From assembly GCA_946894095.1 (NCBI GenBank), contig OX335643.1, forward strand, positions 2,095,036-2,159,035: a stretch of DNA of 64,000 bases. The letters are read 5' to 3'. The stretch is from Incurvaria masculella (Eukaryota > Arthropoda > Insecta > Lepidoptera > Incurvariidae). The notes beneath the pieces are model-generated. The model saw only the letters and a list, made by a program, of their open reading frames with translations, made no database searches and had not been told where the DNA came from. Each line of letters begins with the position of its first letter. The first letter of the stretch is position 1. Of the stretch, positions 38,063 through 51,700 are shown in pieces. Position numbers and translations under genes: made by a program.

Positions 38063-38521
38063 TAATTAGATCCTCAGTTTTAACCAATATTCATGCTACA
38101 AGATAATTTAGTTTCATGCTGTCATCTCTTAGTTAAGGTTGGTGAATGAAAAAAACTAAATAAATACATTATTTATATTTATAACACTTATTAGACTTAA
38201 CAGGCAAGTTGTTGCTTCCTTAAGTTAACATAAAATATAAGAAACAATATAACCAATGTAGTTAATAAAATATAATGTAGTTTACTTAAATATAAGGACC
38301 CATCAATTCGCTGTTACTAAAGATAATTGGTTTTCTAGTTAAAACATGATAGTGGGATATGCAAAACAGTGGTTGCTCATTATTTTCCTGTTTTTGTACA
38401 TTTTACAAAAATATTGAATTTCTTACAACATATTTAAAGAGTTATGTTCATACACATAGTACTATCTGACGGTCAATTTGGTAAGACCCATCCACGTCCA
38501 GTTACATAGAAAAAATACCTT

Positions 38522-38629
38522 GCTGCCCTCCTTATTAAAAAGGCGTTAACTACATATGAGGCTCATATGTAGTTAACCCCAACGTATATAACATATAACA
38601 AGTACCGCCTTTTTGATAAGGAGGGCAGC
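38522..38629. mobile_element. 108-bp inverted-repeat element with a second inner palindrome
   Basis: The outer arms GCTGCCCTCCTTATTAAAAAGG and CCTTTTTGATAAGGAGGGCAGC are 22 bp. Inside is the near-perfect palindrome AACTACATATGAG / CTCATATGTAGTT (38547-38574). It can form a cruciform with two stems. Confidence 0.85.
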
Positions 38630-38656
38630 TTAGCACTAGCATTATTTTTCATTTTA

Positions 38657-39050
38657 GCGGCTCGTTGCTCAGGGGTGGGTCGACTTGCCTCCCATCGACA
38701 TTGACGTTCAAATCCCCGCGCCTTGCACCATGCACCGCTTCCTTTCTCTTTCCAATTAAGATAAATGCATTTTGTCATTCCATGGTTCGAAATCCATGAA
38801 AAACTGTAGGTAACCTTTCCCTACTTGGTTAAGCCGGCCCGGGCTGGTACCATCGCATTGAATGAAAATATTGTCGAAGCGGCAACGAAAAATTGTCCTG
38901 TTTTCCATCCAGTTCAATGAAATGCTCGTAAAGGTATAGCAGTCCAACAAAGACTCAGAAATAGCGCATAATTCCTTCAGGAATTCGGTGCGTTGGGCTA
39001 ATATCATGACGGTCGGTGTGGTATTAGCCATCCATGTCCAATGAATTTAA
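38657..39050 (+). mobile_element. tRNA-derived SINE, diverged copy
   Basis: The head GCGGCTCGTTGCTCAGGGGTGG with a box B-like GTTCAAATCC is followed by the family body (CCCGGGCTGGTACCATCGCA, TCGAAGCGGCAACGAAAAAT) and tail (GGTATTAGCCATCCATGTCC). Confidence 0.8.
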
Positions 39051-39164
39051 AATAATGCCATATGAGGTCAAGGAGCGAGGCTTAACGCTTTGTAATAATA
39101 TTTTGAAAAGCAGCAATAATGCTGACCCAAAATTTACAAGGGCTTATTGCAGCCAAAATACCTA

Positions 39165-39405
39165 AGCAAATAAGGCATCTTTGGAAGGGTGACCGTTTTC
39201 GAGCGTTGTTCGGTTTACACTAAGACTTTGGTTCCCATTCTCACTTACTAGGCAGTAGAGTTGTTGCTGCCTGGGTTCGTACCATCGAATTGAATAAAGG
39301 ATGGTTAAAATTACAATAAATTTGTATTATCTAAAGTGCTGGATAAAGTGAGGTGTGTACGATAAAATCATGACAATACATGTGTTATTAGACAGATATA
39401 CCCAA
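39165..39405 (+). mobile_element. SINE copy with 5S-like start, degraded
   Basis: It begins with TTTGGAAGGGTGACCGTTTTCG and continues with CTGGGTTCGTACCATCGAATTG and AATCATGACAATAC-TGTGTTATTAG from the SINE body. The first part resembles the 5S-like head of 61716-62040 rather than the tRNA-like head. Confidence 0.45.
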
Positions 39406-39458
39406 AATCGTAAAAAATGGATTAAACTTATTAAAAAATTTTTTTTTCAGATCTGTCC

Positions 39459-40002
39459 TTAAGGTGGCCCAACCCGCTCATCTCCCCATACAAAAGGGGA
39501 AAGAAGATCACGCCCATATTTCTTGTCAGAGATCCAAAATTTTGGTCAAAATAGCTTTATTTGATCGAACTAGAGGTCTGATGACCATTGGCATTGTAAA
39601 ATTGTGTTTGGTTTCTAAGTTATAAGGTCCGAAAGTTCGCATTTTTCGCGCGTTTTATACAATAACTTTGGAGGTGGATTACGCAATGATTAAGTAAGAA
39701 CATCTTAAAAAGATTCAGACATACCATATTTAATCAAGATTTATAATCTATTAGGTTTTTGTTCCAATTTTTACTGCAGCGGTCGTGGTTTACTTTTAGC
39801 TATAAGTCGTTTTTAAATTAAAATGTTCGTAAATCTTACCAAATCATACACTATGCACATTGTCTTTTATGTGGACATGTTGCATCTTCCTCATCACGGA
39901 GCCTGTCTTATTCTTTGAAACAGAGAAGGTCCCAGAGCGCAACAGCACGGTTTTGTACCGTGCCCGCGAATGAGTTAGGCCCGCCGGGTTGGGCCACCTT
40001 AA
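39459..40002 (-). mobile_element. MITE family A, full-length copy 2
   Basis: TTAAGGTGGCCCAACCCGCT at the left and CCGGGTTGGGCCACCTTAA at the right; the interior is inverted relative to copy 1 and very similar (for example ATTACGCAATGAT, GAAAGTTCGCATTTTTCGCG). Confidence 0.9.
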
Positions 40003-41345
40003 CATTAAAATAGCAGCAAAGATATTTATTCATTTTCAAACGAGTGAAATGAAATTAAATATATACATACGTATATAACATAAGCGTCTATACTAAAATA
40101 AAATGCAAATAATAATTTAAAATCACATACAAAATGGAATGATAGGCATTGAATTGCAAAATGCGTTAGTTTCAGAATATAGTTTAAAAATATAGTATTT
40201 AACAATATTTAAAGCATCTTTATGCACCGTAACATACATTCGACTTATTATAAAATAGTCTTTTGAAAAATTCTCTTATGATTAACTGAGATTTGTTAGC
40301 AAGTCTATGTTGATATTACCCGGCTCATTTTAACAGTGAGAATAAAAATGAGAATAAACGCCACGATGTCTGTATTTTTTTTTTATGTACGTTACTCGAT
40401 ATCTCTGCAAATTGTCAACCGATTTAAATAATTATTATTCGAATCAGTAGGGTTTATCTCAGGGATGGTCCTTTCATAAATTTTATGAAAGAATTTTACT
40501 CCTCTTAGTGATTGAATGTTTTCTAAAACGGTTTTGTTTTTCTAAGCCAGTTCTGCTGTTATTCCTAACAAAACATTGTTAGCAAACATTTTATTATAAC
40601 TATGCGTCTCTTGCAACTTCCCGAATTAGAACATGTTTGAATAACTTCAATTCTAGCCAGATCGGAAGAGTATGACATGCTTGCACATGAGCGAACTTGC
40701 CTTAAAAATGTCAAAACTGTAATTGCTGTCAAGTTTTTAGATGAAAGGTGTACTCCAGGTAGAATAAGGTTTGGAGAAAAAGACGCGCTTTGGTTTGTCT
40801 TCAAAATAATTTTAATGCAGTTGACCAGCGTATCTGATAATTTCAGGCAGGCAGTTTTCTTGCCCATCGAGACTATAAAGGAGAAATAAAAGCCTATTAA
40901 GTTCATCATAGATCGTACATACACTAACGATCTTTAATATTTTTGATCGATTTGGTGCGGGCAACTTTCATCGTTACTTAGAAGGTGATTTTGTGGAACT
41001 TCACCTGCATGTATGATGTGAACTAGAGGGCAAGTTTTGTGATTCCGTGAGATACATAATATTGTGTTTAACTGACAAGGAATCGTAAATTGCGGGTCTC
41101 TTTTAATAATTCTTTATTGTAATCCATGACGGCGACCATTTGGCAAAGTATCATTACCACTTTCAATCCCACTGTTAAACGAACCAGGTTATGTACGCCA
41201 CATTGATTAACAAAATTATATAATTACATGACTATATATACTGATGTTCACAGAACGATTTGTAAGCTCTTTTAAATATTTTTGCCAAACACATATTACC
41301 ACTATGATACACACATTGCATAAACATTACAAATTATGTACAAAT
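40003..41345. other. AT-rich intergenic stretch without recognised gene
   Basis: The longest frame is a 119-codon minus-strand ORF at 40565-40924 with no domain I recognise and no splice or conservation signal. I see no repeat with a second copy in this window. Confidence 0.4.
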
Positions 41346-41472
41346 TTATAAATATTTACGGATAAACAGTGTTCAGTTAACTTATTTAGCTCGAGCTTCC
41401 GTCCACCACGCTGTAGACATGTCATGCTAAATAAGTAAGCTGAATACTGTTCATCCGTAAATATAAATAATA
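41346..41472. repeat. Long hairpin: 45-bp arms, 36-bp loop
   Basis: The left arm contains ATATTTACGGATAAACAGTG and TTAACTTATTTAGC; the right arm contains GCTAAATAAGTAAGC and CTGTTCATCCGTAAATAT. About five mismatches occur in 45 bp. It may be a tiny MITE or the source of a hairpin RNA. Confidence 0.8.
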
Positions 41473-41649
41473 AGTCCAACAACAGTGAAAATCTAAACAA
41501 ATATGTATGTACAAACTATCAAAGAATTTTAGCAATCTTAACATTTCTTACACGAGAAAACTCTGTACAAGTTGTTACATCAAACGAATTATTATTTTAA
41601 AATTGCTTTCAATAATCTCATAAAGTTATGTGAAGGGAAAACAGGTTCA

Positions 41650-42003
41650 GAGCCGGTAGTCTAAGTTGTCACCTAAATTGGCGTTACGGCAAACCGATCG
41701 ACTGGCGTTTTCAAATGTATGGAGAAATTGATGAGCGCGCGCAGCGGGCGTTAAGCGAACTAACATTTGCGAGTCCGAGCTTGATTTGACAGCTTACTCA
41801 ACGTTGCCGTAAATACGTCGACGTTGCCGTTTACGTCCACTCCGCGTTTTCATACAAATCGGAAGTCCGCGTTTGACTTTGACAGCTTGAAGAAGTAAAA
41901 CCACAGAATATCTAGTAAAAACTTGTATGGAGTTTGGAGAAAACGCCAGTCGATCGGTTTGCCGTAAACGCCAATTTCGGTGAGAACTCAGACTGCCCAC
42001 TCT
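41650..42003. mobile_element. MITE family C, copy 3
   Basis: GAGCCGGTAGTCTAAGTTGT-CACCTAAATTGGCG at the left; CGCCAATTTCGGTGAGAACT at the right. The interior (GTTTGCCGTAAACG, GCGGGCGTTAAGCGAACTAA) matches 42905-43247 closely in the same orientation. It contains an inner repeat of the right end (CGATCGGTTTGCCG), suggesting internal rearrangement. Confidence 0.85.
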
Positions 42004-42428
42004 GTTAAGCTAAAAGGCTTTTTGGAAATTAACATCAGATCATCAGATCTGAACACATTCTAAGATCTGACAGAATCTAACAATTATAGAAATTCACAAG
42101 AATTTCAGTTTCTAAATATTCGTTTATGTTTCTTTATTTCCTCTATAAATATAACATATGTGGATTCGTCTTTTTTTTTGCCGGTTCCATTTTACTTCTG
42201 ACAAAGAAGAACCAATAACCAATAACCGTTCACTTTTATTTTTGTAAATTTTTAAGAAAACTATGGACACCTTTTTCTACGCCATTAGCCCATTACAGCA
42301 TCGCTCAACCAAAATCATCAAAAGCATCAACACAAAGCAAACAATGAGGTGCACACCGGTCTTCGAACCACAGTGAGAAAAGTGGCTCAGACCGCTATGC
42401 CACAAACTAAATTATAAATTCCAATTGG

Positions 42429-42434
42429 TTTATT
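42429..42434 (-). terminator. Candidate polyadenylation signal of WASHC2
   Basis: TTTATT on the plus strand is AATAAA on the minus strand, about 200 bp after the WASHC2 stop codon. This is the first consensus signal I see on that strand. Confidence 0.5.
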
Positions 42435-42635
42435 TGTATAAACAATGACTAACTTATGTTAACACCTGTAATTGGCAAAAATCATTAAAAATATCAATTT
42501 TACATATACCTCTTTTAAAAAATATATAGGTCAGGTCATGACACCCATGTGATCTTTACTTGTAGTCAAGAGGCATTGTGAGATAAAATACGTATACAAG
42601 TATATTACAAGTGAATATGCAACGGCAGGTGAAAG

Positions 42636-42739
42636 TCATTTAAAAAGAGAAAGAGGATCGTCGAAAACTTCCTCGGCCGATGTCGTCGTGGCTTGCGACG
42701 TTTCTCCCAGCGGTTGCGTCTTTTGTGACTTGTCCGAAG
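42636..42739 (-). CDS. WASHC2: WASHC2 exon 15: conserved C-terminus
   Basis: Acceptor TTTTTCAG. It encodes a Thr/Ser/Gln-rich linker and ends AEEVFDDPLSLFK-stop, the equivalent of the NIFDDPL end found in vertebrate FAM21. Confidence 0.9.
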
Positions 42740-45700
42740 CTGAAAAATATTACATCGTATGTAATGGCTAGTTGTTCAAATAAATGTTTTATTGATATAC
42801 ACGTATTTTTTTTCAGGTTGTGGTCCTTTCTTTTACGAACTGACATTTTTCATAACACGATTTGCAGGGCCTAATAAAAAGAGTTGATTCAGTCCAGTAC
42901 ACGAAGTCCCAGTTGTCACCTAAATTGGCGTTTACGGCAAATCGATCGACTGGCATTTTCAAATCTATGGAGAAATCTATGGCGCGCGCAGTGGGCGTTA
43001 AGCGAACTACCATTTGCGAGTCAGAATTTGATTTGACAGCTTACTCAACGTTGCCGTTAAGACGTCGACATTGCCATTTACGTCGACTCCGCGTTTTCAT
43101 ACAAACGAAAGTTCAAGTTTGACTTTGACAGCTTCAAGAAGTGAAACTACAGAATATCTAGCAAAAACTTGTATGGAGTTTGACGTTTTTACGGAACTTC
43201 GAAGTTACGTAAACGCCAATTTAGGTGACAACTGAGACTACCGGCTCTGGTTGCAGATGGGTAGGTGTTGCCACAATGTGGTGAACCGACTGGCCAGTAC
43301 TGAGTAGGCCAAGTATTAATGGACCTCCAAGAACATCCTATATTAGAGGAGCTATATTAGAAATACCGGTGTAGGAAACTCTATGTGATGTTCTTTTTCC
43401 CGGTATAAGCTCTTCTTTACACAGACTAATAGCAGTATAATATAATTGTGTAGAACAATAGTGGTAAAAACCAAAGAAATGTATGATAAGAAAGAACAAG
43501 AATAGCATTTCATAGATTTTCAGTAAGAATACAATAATGTAATATTAATCATTTAAATGGAAGAAGTCTTAAAACAGCATCTACGCTCTCCCTAATACTG
43601 TTAAAGTATGACTCACCTTTTGTAGTTTTACTTTTGCATCCAAAAATATCTTCGTCACTGTCGTCGTCACCAAATAACGATTTTTTCCCGGACTTTTTTG
43701 AAAAATCTTCTTTCTTCTTCGAAAAGAACAAATCCTCATTGTCAGTATGGGAAGTAACTTTTTCTCTGCCATGGATGTTTTCAATTTTTGTCTCACGTAA
43801 CTTGCGCATTGCTCCAGTATTCACACCTACACCAAATAGATCATCGTCACCAATATCGTCTTCAAAGAGCGATTGCTTCTGGACAATAAATGGTTTTTCC
43901 TCTTTGGTTTTATCAAGTTTACTTATTTCTGGTTCTAAACCTTTAATCTGAGATGTATTTGAGAAATTGCCTGCGATTTCCCCCAGGGTGTTTGTATGAG
44001 TTCTTGACACTTCACTTTTAGTTTCAGTCACTACTGATTTAGGTGGATTTTTAGATGACTTGAACAATTCATCTAAATCACTGTCATCTGACACAAATAT
44101 ATTTTCTTCAGATTTTCTTTCTACATAATGTTTCGTTGGTGCAATAAATTCTGCATCCGTTTTCTGTGATATTAATTTACTACTCAATGCAGCATTATTA
44201 TTTTTAATAAGCAATGGATCTTTTTTAAATAATAGGTCCTTTTCTTTTTCGATTTCTAAAACTGTAACTGACATATCTTTGTTAGAACTGGCAAATGAAT
44301 TGAAGCTAAATAGATCTTCATCGTCAGAGTTTCCACTCCTTTTTGACTCAAAACTATTTTCCAATTCAGAATTAGTTTCGCTGTCTTTGGCCATACATTC
44401 AGCATAAACTTTTCCTAAAGTACTTATTTTTGCTGTGCTGCTGCTGCTGCTACCGGCTGATTCTTGATGTAATTTTTCTTTCCTTTCTTTAGATAGTTGA
44501 ATTGTATCTGCTCTTGGGTGATTAACCTTAAGGTTACTTACTAAAGAGTTTGATACTTCAAGAGGCGATGTCGGCAAAGAAGTGGTAAAGTTATCTGTTA
44601 CATCTACAGATTCCGAAAAATCACTATCAAAGTCCAAATCAACAGCTGATTTACGAATAGCATCTTTTCTCGCTTTTCTGGAAGATGGCCTTCTCTTGAC
44701 TTGAATTTTGGCTCTTTCTTTCGAATATGTGTTTACCAAAATAGGTGATACTGGTCCTTTTTCAAAGCTGACAGATTTAACAATAGTGGCAATCGTGTTA
44801 TCTACATCATCTATCTGAGGTGTTATAACTCCAGAAATTAAATCAGGAGTTTCAAGGTTTGACATTTCTGGCCTGTTTATTTTTTTGGGTGAGGCTCCGG
44901 GCAGTAACTTATGTACATTGATGTTGAGATTAATAGGTTTCAGCTTTCCGATAGACTTAGCTTTTATATTACTTTGAGAATCCACTCTACCCTCGATTGC
45001 TTCCTTAGTGTTTAAGATATCATATTTTTGATTATTTTTACTTTGTTCTGCTCGATCACCTGTTTCTATAGGATTGCTAATATAACCAGGATTTCGAGGT
45101 GGATCAAATTTGGTTGAAATAATTTCTTGGTATTTCTGTCCATCCTCATTGCAGACGATTTTTACATACTCCAAATCCTCAAAAGAATGATCTGAAAATT
45201 TTAGGAAAATATAATGCTTACACATTTTAATCTTAAAAAAAGATGTGATTCAAGTATGAATTACAAAGCCTTATTTTATAAATTGTAAAGCATCAAAGGC
45301 TCATGAAAACAAATTATGCTTCACAATTTATAAAATAAGGTAAATTAAACTATTTTCATTGAAGTTTAGATCTTCAAATTAACTTAACAACATAGTAATT
45401 AATATTATACCTGTTTTGGTTTCCTTCGAACTTGCTGTTAAAGTATTTTCCATAGTTCTTTTTGGTCCTTTATTTCCAAGGCTTAATTTTTTTTCAGTCA
45501 TTTGTGGACTACCTTCCATAAAATTATGACTTTTAATGTTAGTAGCTACAATTTCTTCATTCAAATGTGGAGACTCACTGTGGAATTCATCAAAGAGTTT
45601 ATCATCAGTAGGTGGCAACAATTCATCAATTGATTTAGCATCATCACTGTTTGTTAAACTTAAATTATCATGTTTCTTCAAAAATAACCCATCATCATCA

Positions 45701-48700
45701 GAATCATCATCGAATAATGCATTGACATTCTTTGATTTTTTTGGTTCAGTTGGTTTTTGGAAGGCTGGAGGTTGATCTTCAAATATTGTATCAAAAAAGT
45801 CATCACCAGGTCGTTCAAGTTTGGAAAACACTGAACTCTCTTGATTGGCAGTGTTATCCATGGTATCTGGGGTTTTATCTTGTATTTCACTTTTTTCTAT
45901 GTGTAATTCAGACGACTGATTTCCAGACAAAGGTTCAGGACAAGTTTTTTGAGAAGTCATATGATTGCTTTGGTGATTTATAACCAAGGGTTTCGTTTTA
46001 AGTGTAGGTTTATCTGAATGTGATAATTTATTCTGCGCTTCAATAGTAGAATTCTTCAAAATTCTTTCTTTGCTTTGTGTAAATTGTAATGCAGGAAAAT
46101 TTGAATTTTCATATAATTTGTCATTTTTGTTTTCTATGTGTTCAGTTTCTTTACTTATACTTATTTCTTTATTTTTTAAATCAGCATTTTCCAATCCCGC
46201 GTCTTTTTTAGTATCTTTATGGACATCCTGAACAAATTCTGGGGTCTCGCTAGACTTTTTTTGTACTAATGAAGTTGCAAACAAATCCTCGAGCTCATCA
46301 TCAGGAAAGAGTAATGGGCTGTTGTATTCACCCTTTTTTTCGGTGGTTTTTAGTTTGTCAATTGATTTAATTTCCTTATTTTCTGAAGATTTTGTATCGA
46401 AGAAAGATTCTCCATCGTTACCAAATAAATCATTAATTACTGGTGCAATGTCCAATTTATCAATTGCAGGTGTAACCTTAATTATAGAAGTTACTAATTC
46501 GTTTTTGATTTCATGCACAGTTTTCTCAGCAGGTATAAAGTCTGATTCAAGTGATTTTGTGTTTTCTTTAAGTTTGCCTTTTTTGTTGTCTTGACTAGAT
46601 TTAAAGCTCAAGTGTTCAGTTTCTTTGGCACTTTCAGGACTTTTACTTTTGACATCATATTTTTTTAAATTAGGACTATTTACAATATCTTTTTCTTGCA
46701 CCAATTTTGGACTGTTTAAAGATCTTTCTTCAACTAGTTGGGTAGAAAACAAATCTTCAATGTCGTCATCATGAGAGAGCGAGGAACTCTTGTATTCTTC
46801 TGGCCTTTCGATGTTTTTAGTTTTTTCTTTTGATTTAATTACTGGTTCCTGAATATCTGAAAACAGATCATCATTGCCATCAAATGCATTATCTTTTGCC
46901 ACAGGTATTTTGCTAAGTTTGTCCCTTGAATGTTTTACGTTTGATCTAAAAATATCATCATCATTTAATACATCATCGGCAAAAATTGAACTTTCATTAT
47001 TATTTTTTATTGTCTGCGCATACTCTCTCATTGATGATTGAGCAAAAAGATCATCGAATTTTTCATTTGGATTATTTTTCTTCACAACTTCTTCTTTATT
47101 TTGTTTATCTTTTTTGCTAATTGCAAAAAGATCAGTGAACACGTCCTCTACTGGATATTTACTAGTAGTACTATCATCATTTTTATCACTACATTCATAT
47201 TTATTTATGTTAGCAGTTTTAGTTTCTTCTATAGGTTCACTTTCAATATCTTCAGAACTAGAGGAAAGCTTTCTTCTTGCATGCTTTAGGACCGCAGCTC
47301 CAATGCTTTCAGCTCCCTGTTTGTTGCCAAATAATGAAATACCCCCAACTGGTTTCTGTAAAATTTAAACATTTTACTGGTATGAACGAAACACAATCGT
47401 GAACAATATGAATAATAGAGTTATTATTTTAATTTTAAATATGCAATCTTGTGGTCTTAGTAAAAAGGGTGATGAAAAAATTTCATTGAAAACAATGATG
47501 ACTTGATGAATAAAGTTTATGAATATATTTATTTAATTATTTATTAAATCAGCAGTCATATGGTAGTCATATGGTCATCACACTTGAAATTGTCATTTAC
47601 AATATTCATGGTTAAAATACTAAAAAAATTTAATATACTGCGTTTGTTAACATATTTCTTTTTAATATGTTACTTACCTTAACACCTATATTTTGTTTAA
47701 GAGTTGTAATGGGGTTGGATGTATTTGATATTTCTTCTGGTGATAGTTTTGACACATTCTTATTTTCCGTTTGTTCAGACTCTTTTACTGTAACTCCTTT
47801 AGTTTGATCTGGAGGTGTTATTTTAATTACATCTATTATTTTCCCAGGTAACTTTTTTTCCGTAAATATATTGCCATCTTGATCATCGTCATCGTCGAAA
47901 AGACCTTTTAGATTTTGGTTACTAAGTTTAGAATCACTCTGAAAAATGTTCATACTTACAATATCATTATTACATTTAAACACAAAAATGAATGAAAACT
48001 TAAGAGGAGTATGATTCTTATTGGGTTTAGGTTGATTTGTAAACAGTTTGAAAGACCAGAGCAATATCTCAGAGATTACTGGATGGAACACTAACCATTT
48101 TTTTTTTATTGACAACACATAGTTGTTTACACCTTGCATATTTGTAAAAGCTAAATTAAAAAGAAAGCAGTGTGAATCCTTATATGAATCTATAAAGATA
48201 CCCACCATTTTGCTGACTGTTTGAATGTCACCAACGCCAATGTCAGCAAACAAATCATCTTCATCATCATCAAAAAGACCACTTCTGCTCAATGCATCAT
48301 TTTTGTTTAGGACATTATGTGTTTTACCCAAATTATCATTATCCTTATCAGAAGCTCCAGTTTTCTTATCTAAATCTTTTTTAACAAATACACGGGCATT
48401 GTCATTGAATATATCAGTAGATGTATCCGTTGCATTTCTGTTGCAATCATTGGCCGGTAAGAGATCATCAAAGAGGCCTCCGTAAGACTGACGATTAGGT
48501 TGTGTATTTTTGTTGAAAATGTTTGTATTCCTATTGAAAATATTAGTATTGTGAAGATCTGCAAATATGTCATCATCATCTTGATCTTGGTCTTCAATGA
48601 TATCATCTTCGATCGCAACCTCAATAGGTGGTGGTTCATCACAGAATACATGTCCTGAAAATTTTCCATATTTTAGAGAATGATACCGCATTTTATTTAA

Positions 48701-51700
48701 ATCTTAAGTTGTCCCTGACCTTAAAAAGCTCTAATTAAACGGTATCATGACAATAACGGCTGAAATATGCATAGTGGTAAATTTTTAAGATTTAGAAAAA
48801 TTTACGAAGTCCATGCGCTTGCTCTGGCTAGGCCACTTTGCTTCCCCTTTATCACAATTCCTCCTCGCTCTATACCAATCTATATTATGAATGACGTTCT
48901 CAATGCTTTTCTAGAGAGTCTTTCCATCAGCGAGTAAGGTATCACTATTATGGTGGCAGAATACCCAAATATTAGTGAAAATTCACTTATGGTAGTTGGA
49001 TGAAGCAAGATCGAATGTTCGTTGCACTAAATAGTGTCCAGTGAAGTTTAAACGTGTTGTTCGAACTCAAAGACATCTCTAGGGAGCGAAATCGTAAGCA
49101 AACTGACTGGGCAGCGCCAACCAAATCCGATAGTTTTGATTCTGTGCAGTTGCTGGTCCTCACACTCGATCTGTCCAAGCTTACGATTTCGCTCGCTACA
49201 GATGTTCTCTAGTTCCGACACGTGAGAACTTCACTGGACGTCACTAAGCGCAATGAAAATTCGATGTTGCAAATTCGTCTAACTAACATCAGTGCATTTT
49301 CACTTCTACGTTGGGTGCTCGAGACGAGCCATCCCGCCAAACTGAAGCCGTTGAGGGTGCAAGATTTTCGAAGGCTATAGTTCCAGCTTCCGGCGGATCC
49401 GTCCGCGCGGATCTTACCTGGGAGGTTGCGGGACGGCGGGGCAAGGGCCGCGGCGGGAGCGCGAGGCGCGGGGGGGGCGCGGGGTACGGGGGCGGGAGGA
49501 GGCTCCGCCCCGCCCAGCCGGCGCGCCAGCTCCGCCGCGAAGTCGGCCGGGCTCGGCTGGACGGACCAAACCACTCTCACTTTGTTTTCGTTCTAAATTT
49601 TTTGTCACATAAACTACACTATTAGTGACGTATCTATTCCGCTGTGGGAAGTCCTTTGAGAAACAACTTTACTATGTACTCTTACAGTCTCGATTGTAGG
49701 CAGTTCTAGGGTGGCTCTACCTACCCTAAACAAGGGACTGGTCTGCTAACTTAAAAGGCTGGATAGGGCAAAACTTTCGTGCCTCTTCAAGCAGGCTCTT
49801 GCTTACCCGGCCGATGACGCGGCCTTATGAAACATAAGAAATGCTTTCTTGGGTTTCCATCGACAGTGTACTGAAGGTGTGGATTTCTGTTGCTCTATGT
49901 AAAGGACTGTACATTTATACATCTCTAATGTTTTTGTCAGGAGGGAGGCATGGGGCTTTTCCATGCAGCCGTCTCTTTTTTTTTATGCGACCTGAGATGG
50001 ATGGCTAATACCACACAACTACCGTTATGATATTAGCCCAATACACCACATTCCCAAAGGATTTAGGTGCCATGCCAGGACCTTCCCTTTTATGAGCATG
50101 GCTACATTGAACTGGATGGAAAACACAGACAATTTTTCATTGCCGCTTCAACCATCTTTTCATCCAATGCGATGGTACTAACCCGGGTAGGCTTAAACCC
50201 TACCACCTAGTAGGGGAAGGGGAGCTACAGTTTTACATGGATTCCGAACCATGGAGCAGTTCGCCTTCGTGACGAAATGCACTTATCGAACTCGGAAAGA
50301 GAAAGACAGTGGAAGTCAGAATTTAACCCAAACCTCTGGTACGCTAGGCCAGTCCCCGTGCCACTAGGCTATGTGTACATTTAGTCTCACTTGAACTAAA
50401 CACCCAAATATAATACAATACAAAGAGATAGCCCTAGAGCACATTTACCTTGGCAGGCGGCTGGCTGGGAACAGCAGGCATGGCTGCCTGTGACGCGCTG
50501 TCCTCAGACATGGCCGTCTCCCCGGAGTACGCGTCCTGCTGCCCAATTGAATGTTAAATTATGTTAACTCACTGTCCCCTAAAAGATCAACATTTTAAAG
50601 ACCATACACAGTTTCGGATATATACTTCATTACTTACTAGGTAGGGTGAATACGGAATGAAGATCGAACGGTAGTCGCAGCGGCAATGAATATTGTCTGT
50701 ATTTTCGATCAAGGTGCGATTTAAAGAAAGTTCTGGCATGGCACCACGTTCTTATGTGGCGTTTTGGGCTAAAATCATGATATTTTATAAATATATATAT
50801 ATATGACATGGGTACTACATTTAAGTATGAATATGTTTATCTACTAACCTATATTTCATTTGATACTACCTTCTATCAAAAAAGACGATGGCTTATTACA
50901 CCGGAGTAATTTTGATTAGATTACCTATTTAGGTGGCCCTTTCCGACGGGACTAACTGATTTCATTTTCATTTCATTTTATTATGTCTTTTTTGGTATAC
51001 AATCATACACTTAGACACGTCAAAAAAGGTACATAATAAAATCAAGATAAAAATAGTATAAAATCGATAGAATTCAAAAGTGTTAAATAAATTATTTAAA
51101 TAAACAATTCAGGATCTAGATTAAAATCATAATTAAAACAATACAAGTTGACTGAATTCGTTGGAGTAAAATATATATAATATATAATATTCCGGTCAAT
51201 ACACAAATACACATAACATTTAAAATTTCAGTAAAATATTAGCATTGTCAAAAAAATATAACTCGAATTCGATTGTTCGTTTGTACGGTACAAAATCGTG
51301 CTATTTCGCTCTGGGACCTTTCTCTGTTTAAAAAAACCGGCCAAGTGCAAGTCGGACTCGCACACGAAGGGTTCCGTACCATCGTAAATTATTTAACCCA
51401 AAAAAATCACATTTATTATATTTAACCTTTAATTTTTATTATATTTTCATTTTACTTATTGTTTGTTATAGCGGCAAAATAAATACACACTTTGTGAAAG
51501 CTCTGCTGCCTACCTATTAATGTTCATGAGATACAGCCCCGTGACAGACGGACGGACAGACGGACAGCGGAGGCTTAGTAATAGTGTTTTGTGGCACCCT
51601 TTGGGTACGGAACCCTAAAGAAGAAAGGCTCCGTGATGAGGAGGATGCAAAATCTCCACAAATTAGACAATGAGCATAGTGTTTGATTTGGAAGGAATTA

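Noticed and set aside
40565..40924. 119-codon minus-strand ORF as a gene
   Set aside because: No domain, AT-driven composition, no splice or start context, and no second support; long enough to arise by chance in 64 kb.
49311..49625. 104-codon plus-strand ORF rich in Gly/Arg
   Set aside because: Antisense of WASHC2 exon 10, open because of very high GC content.
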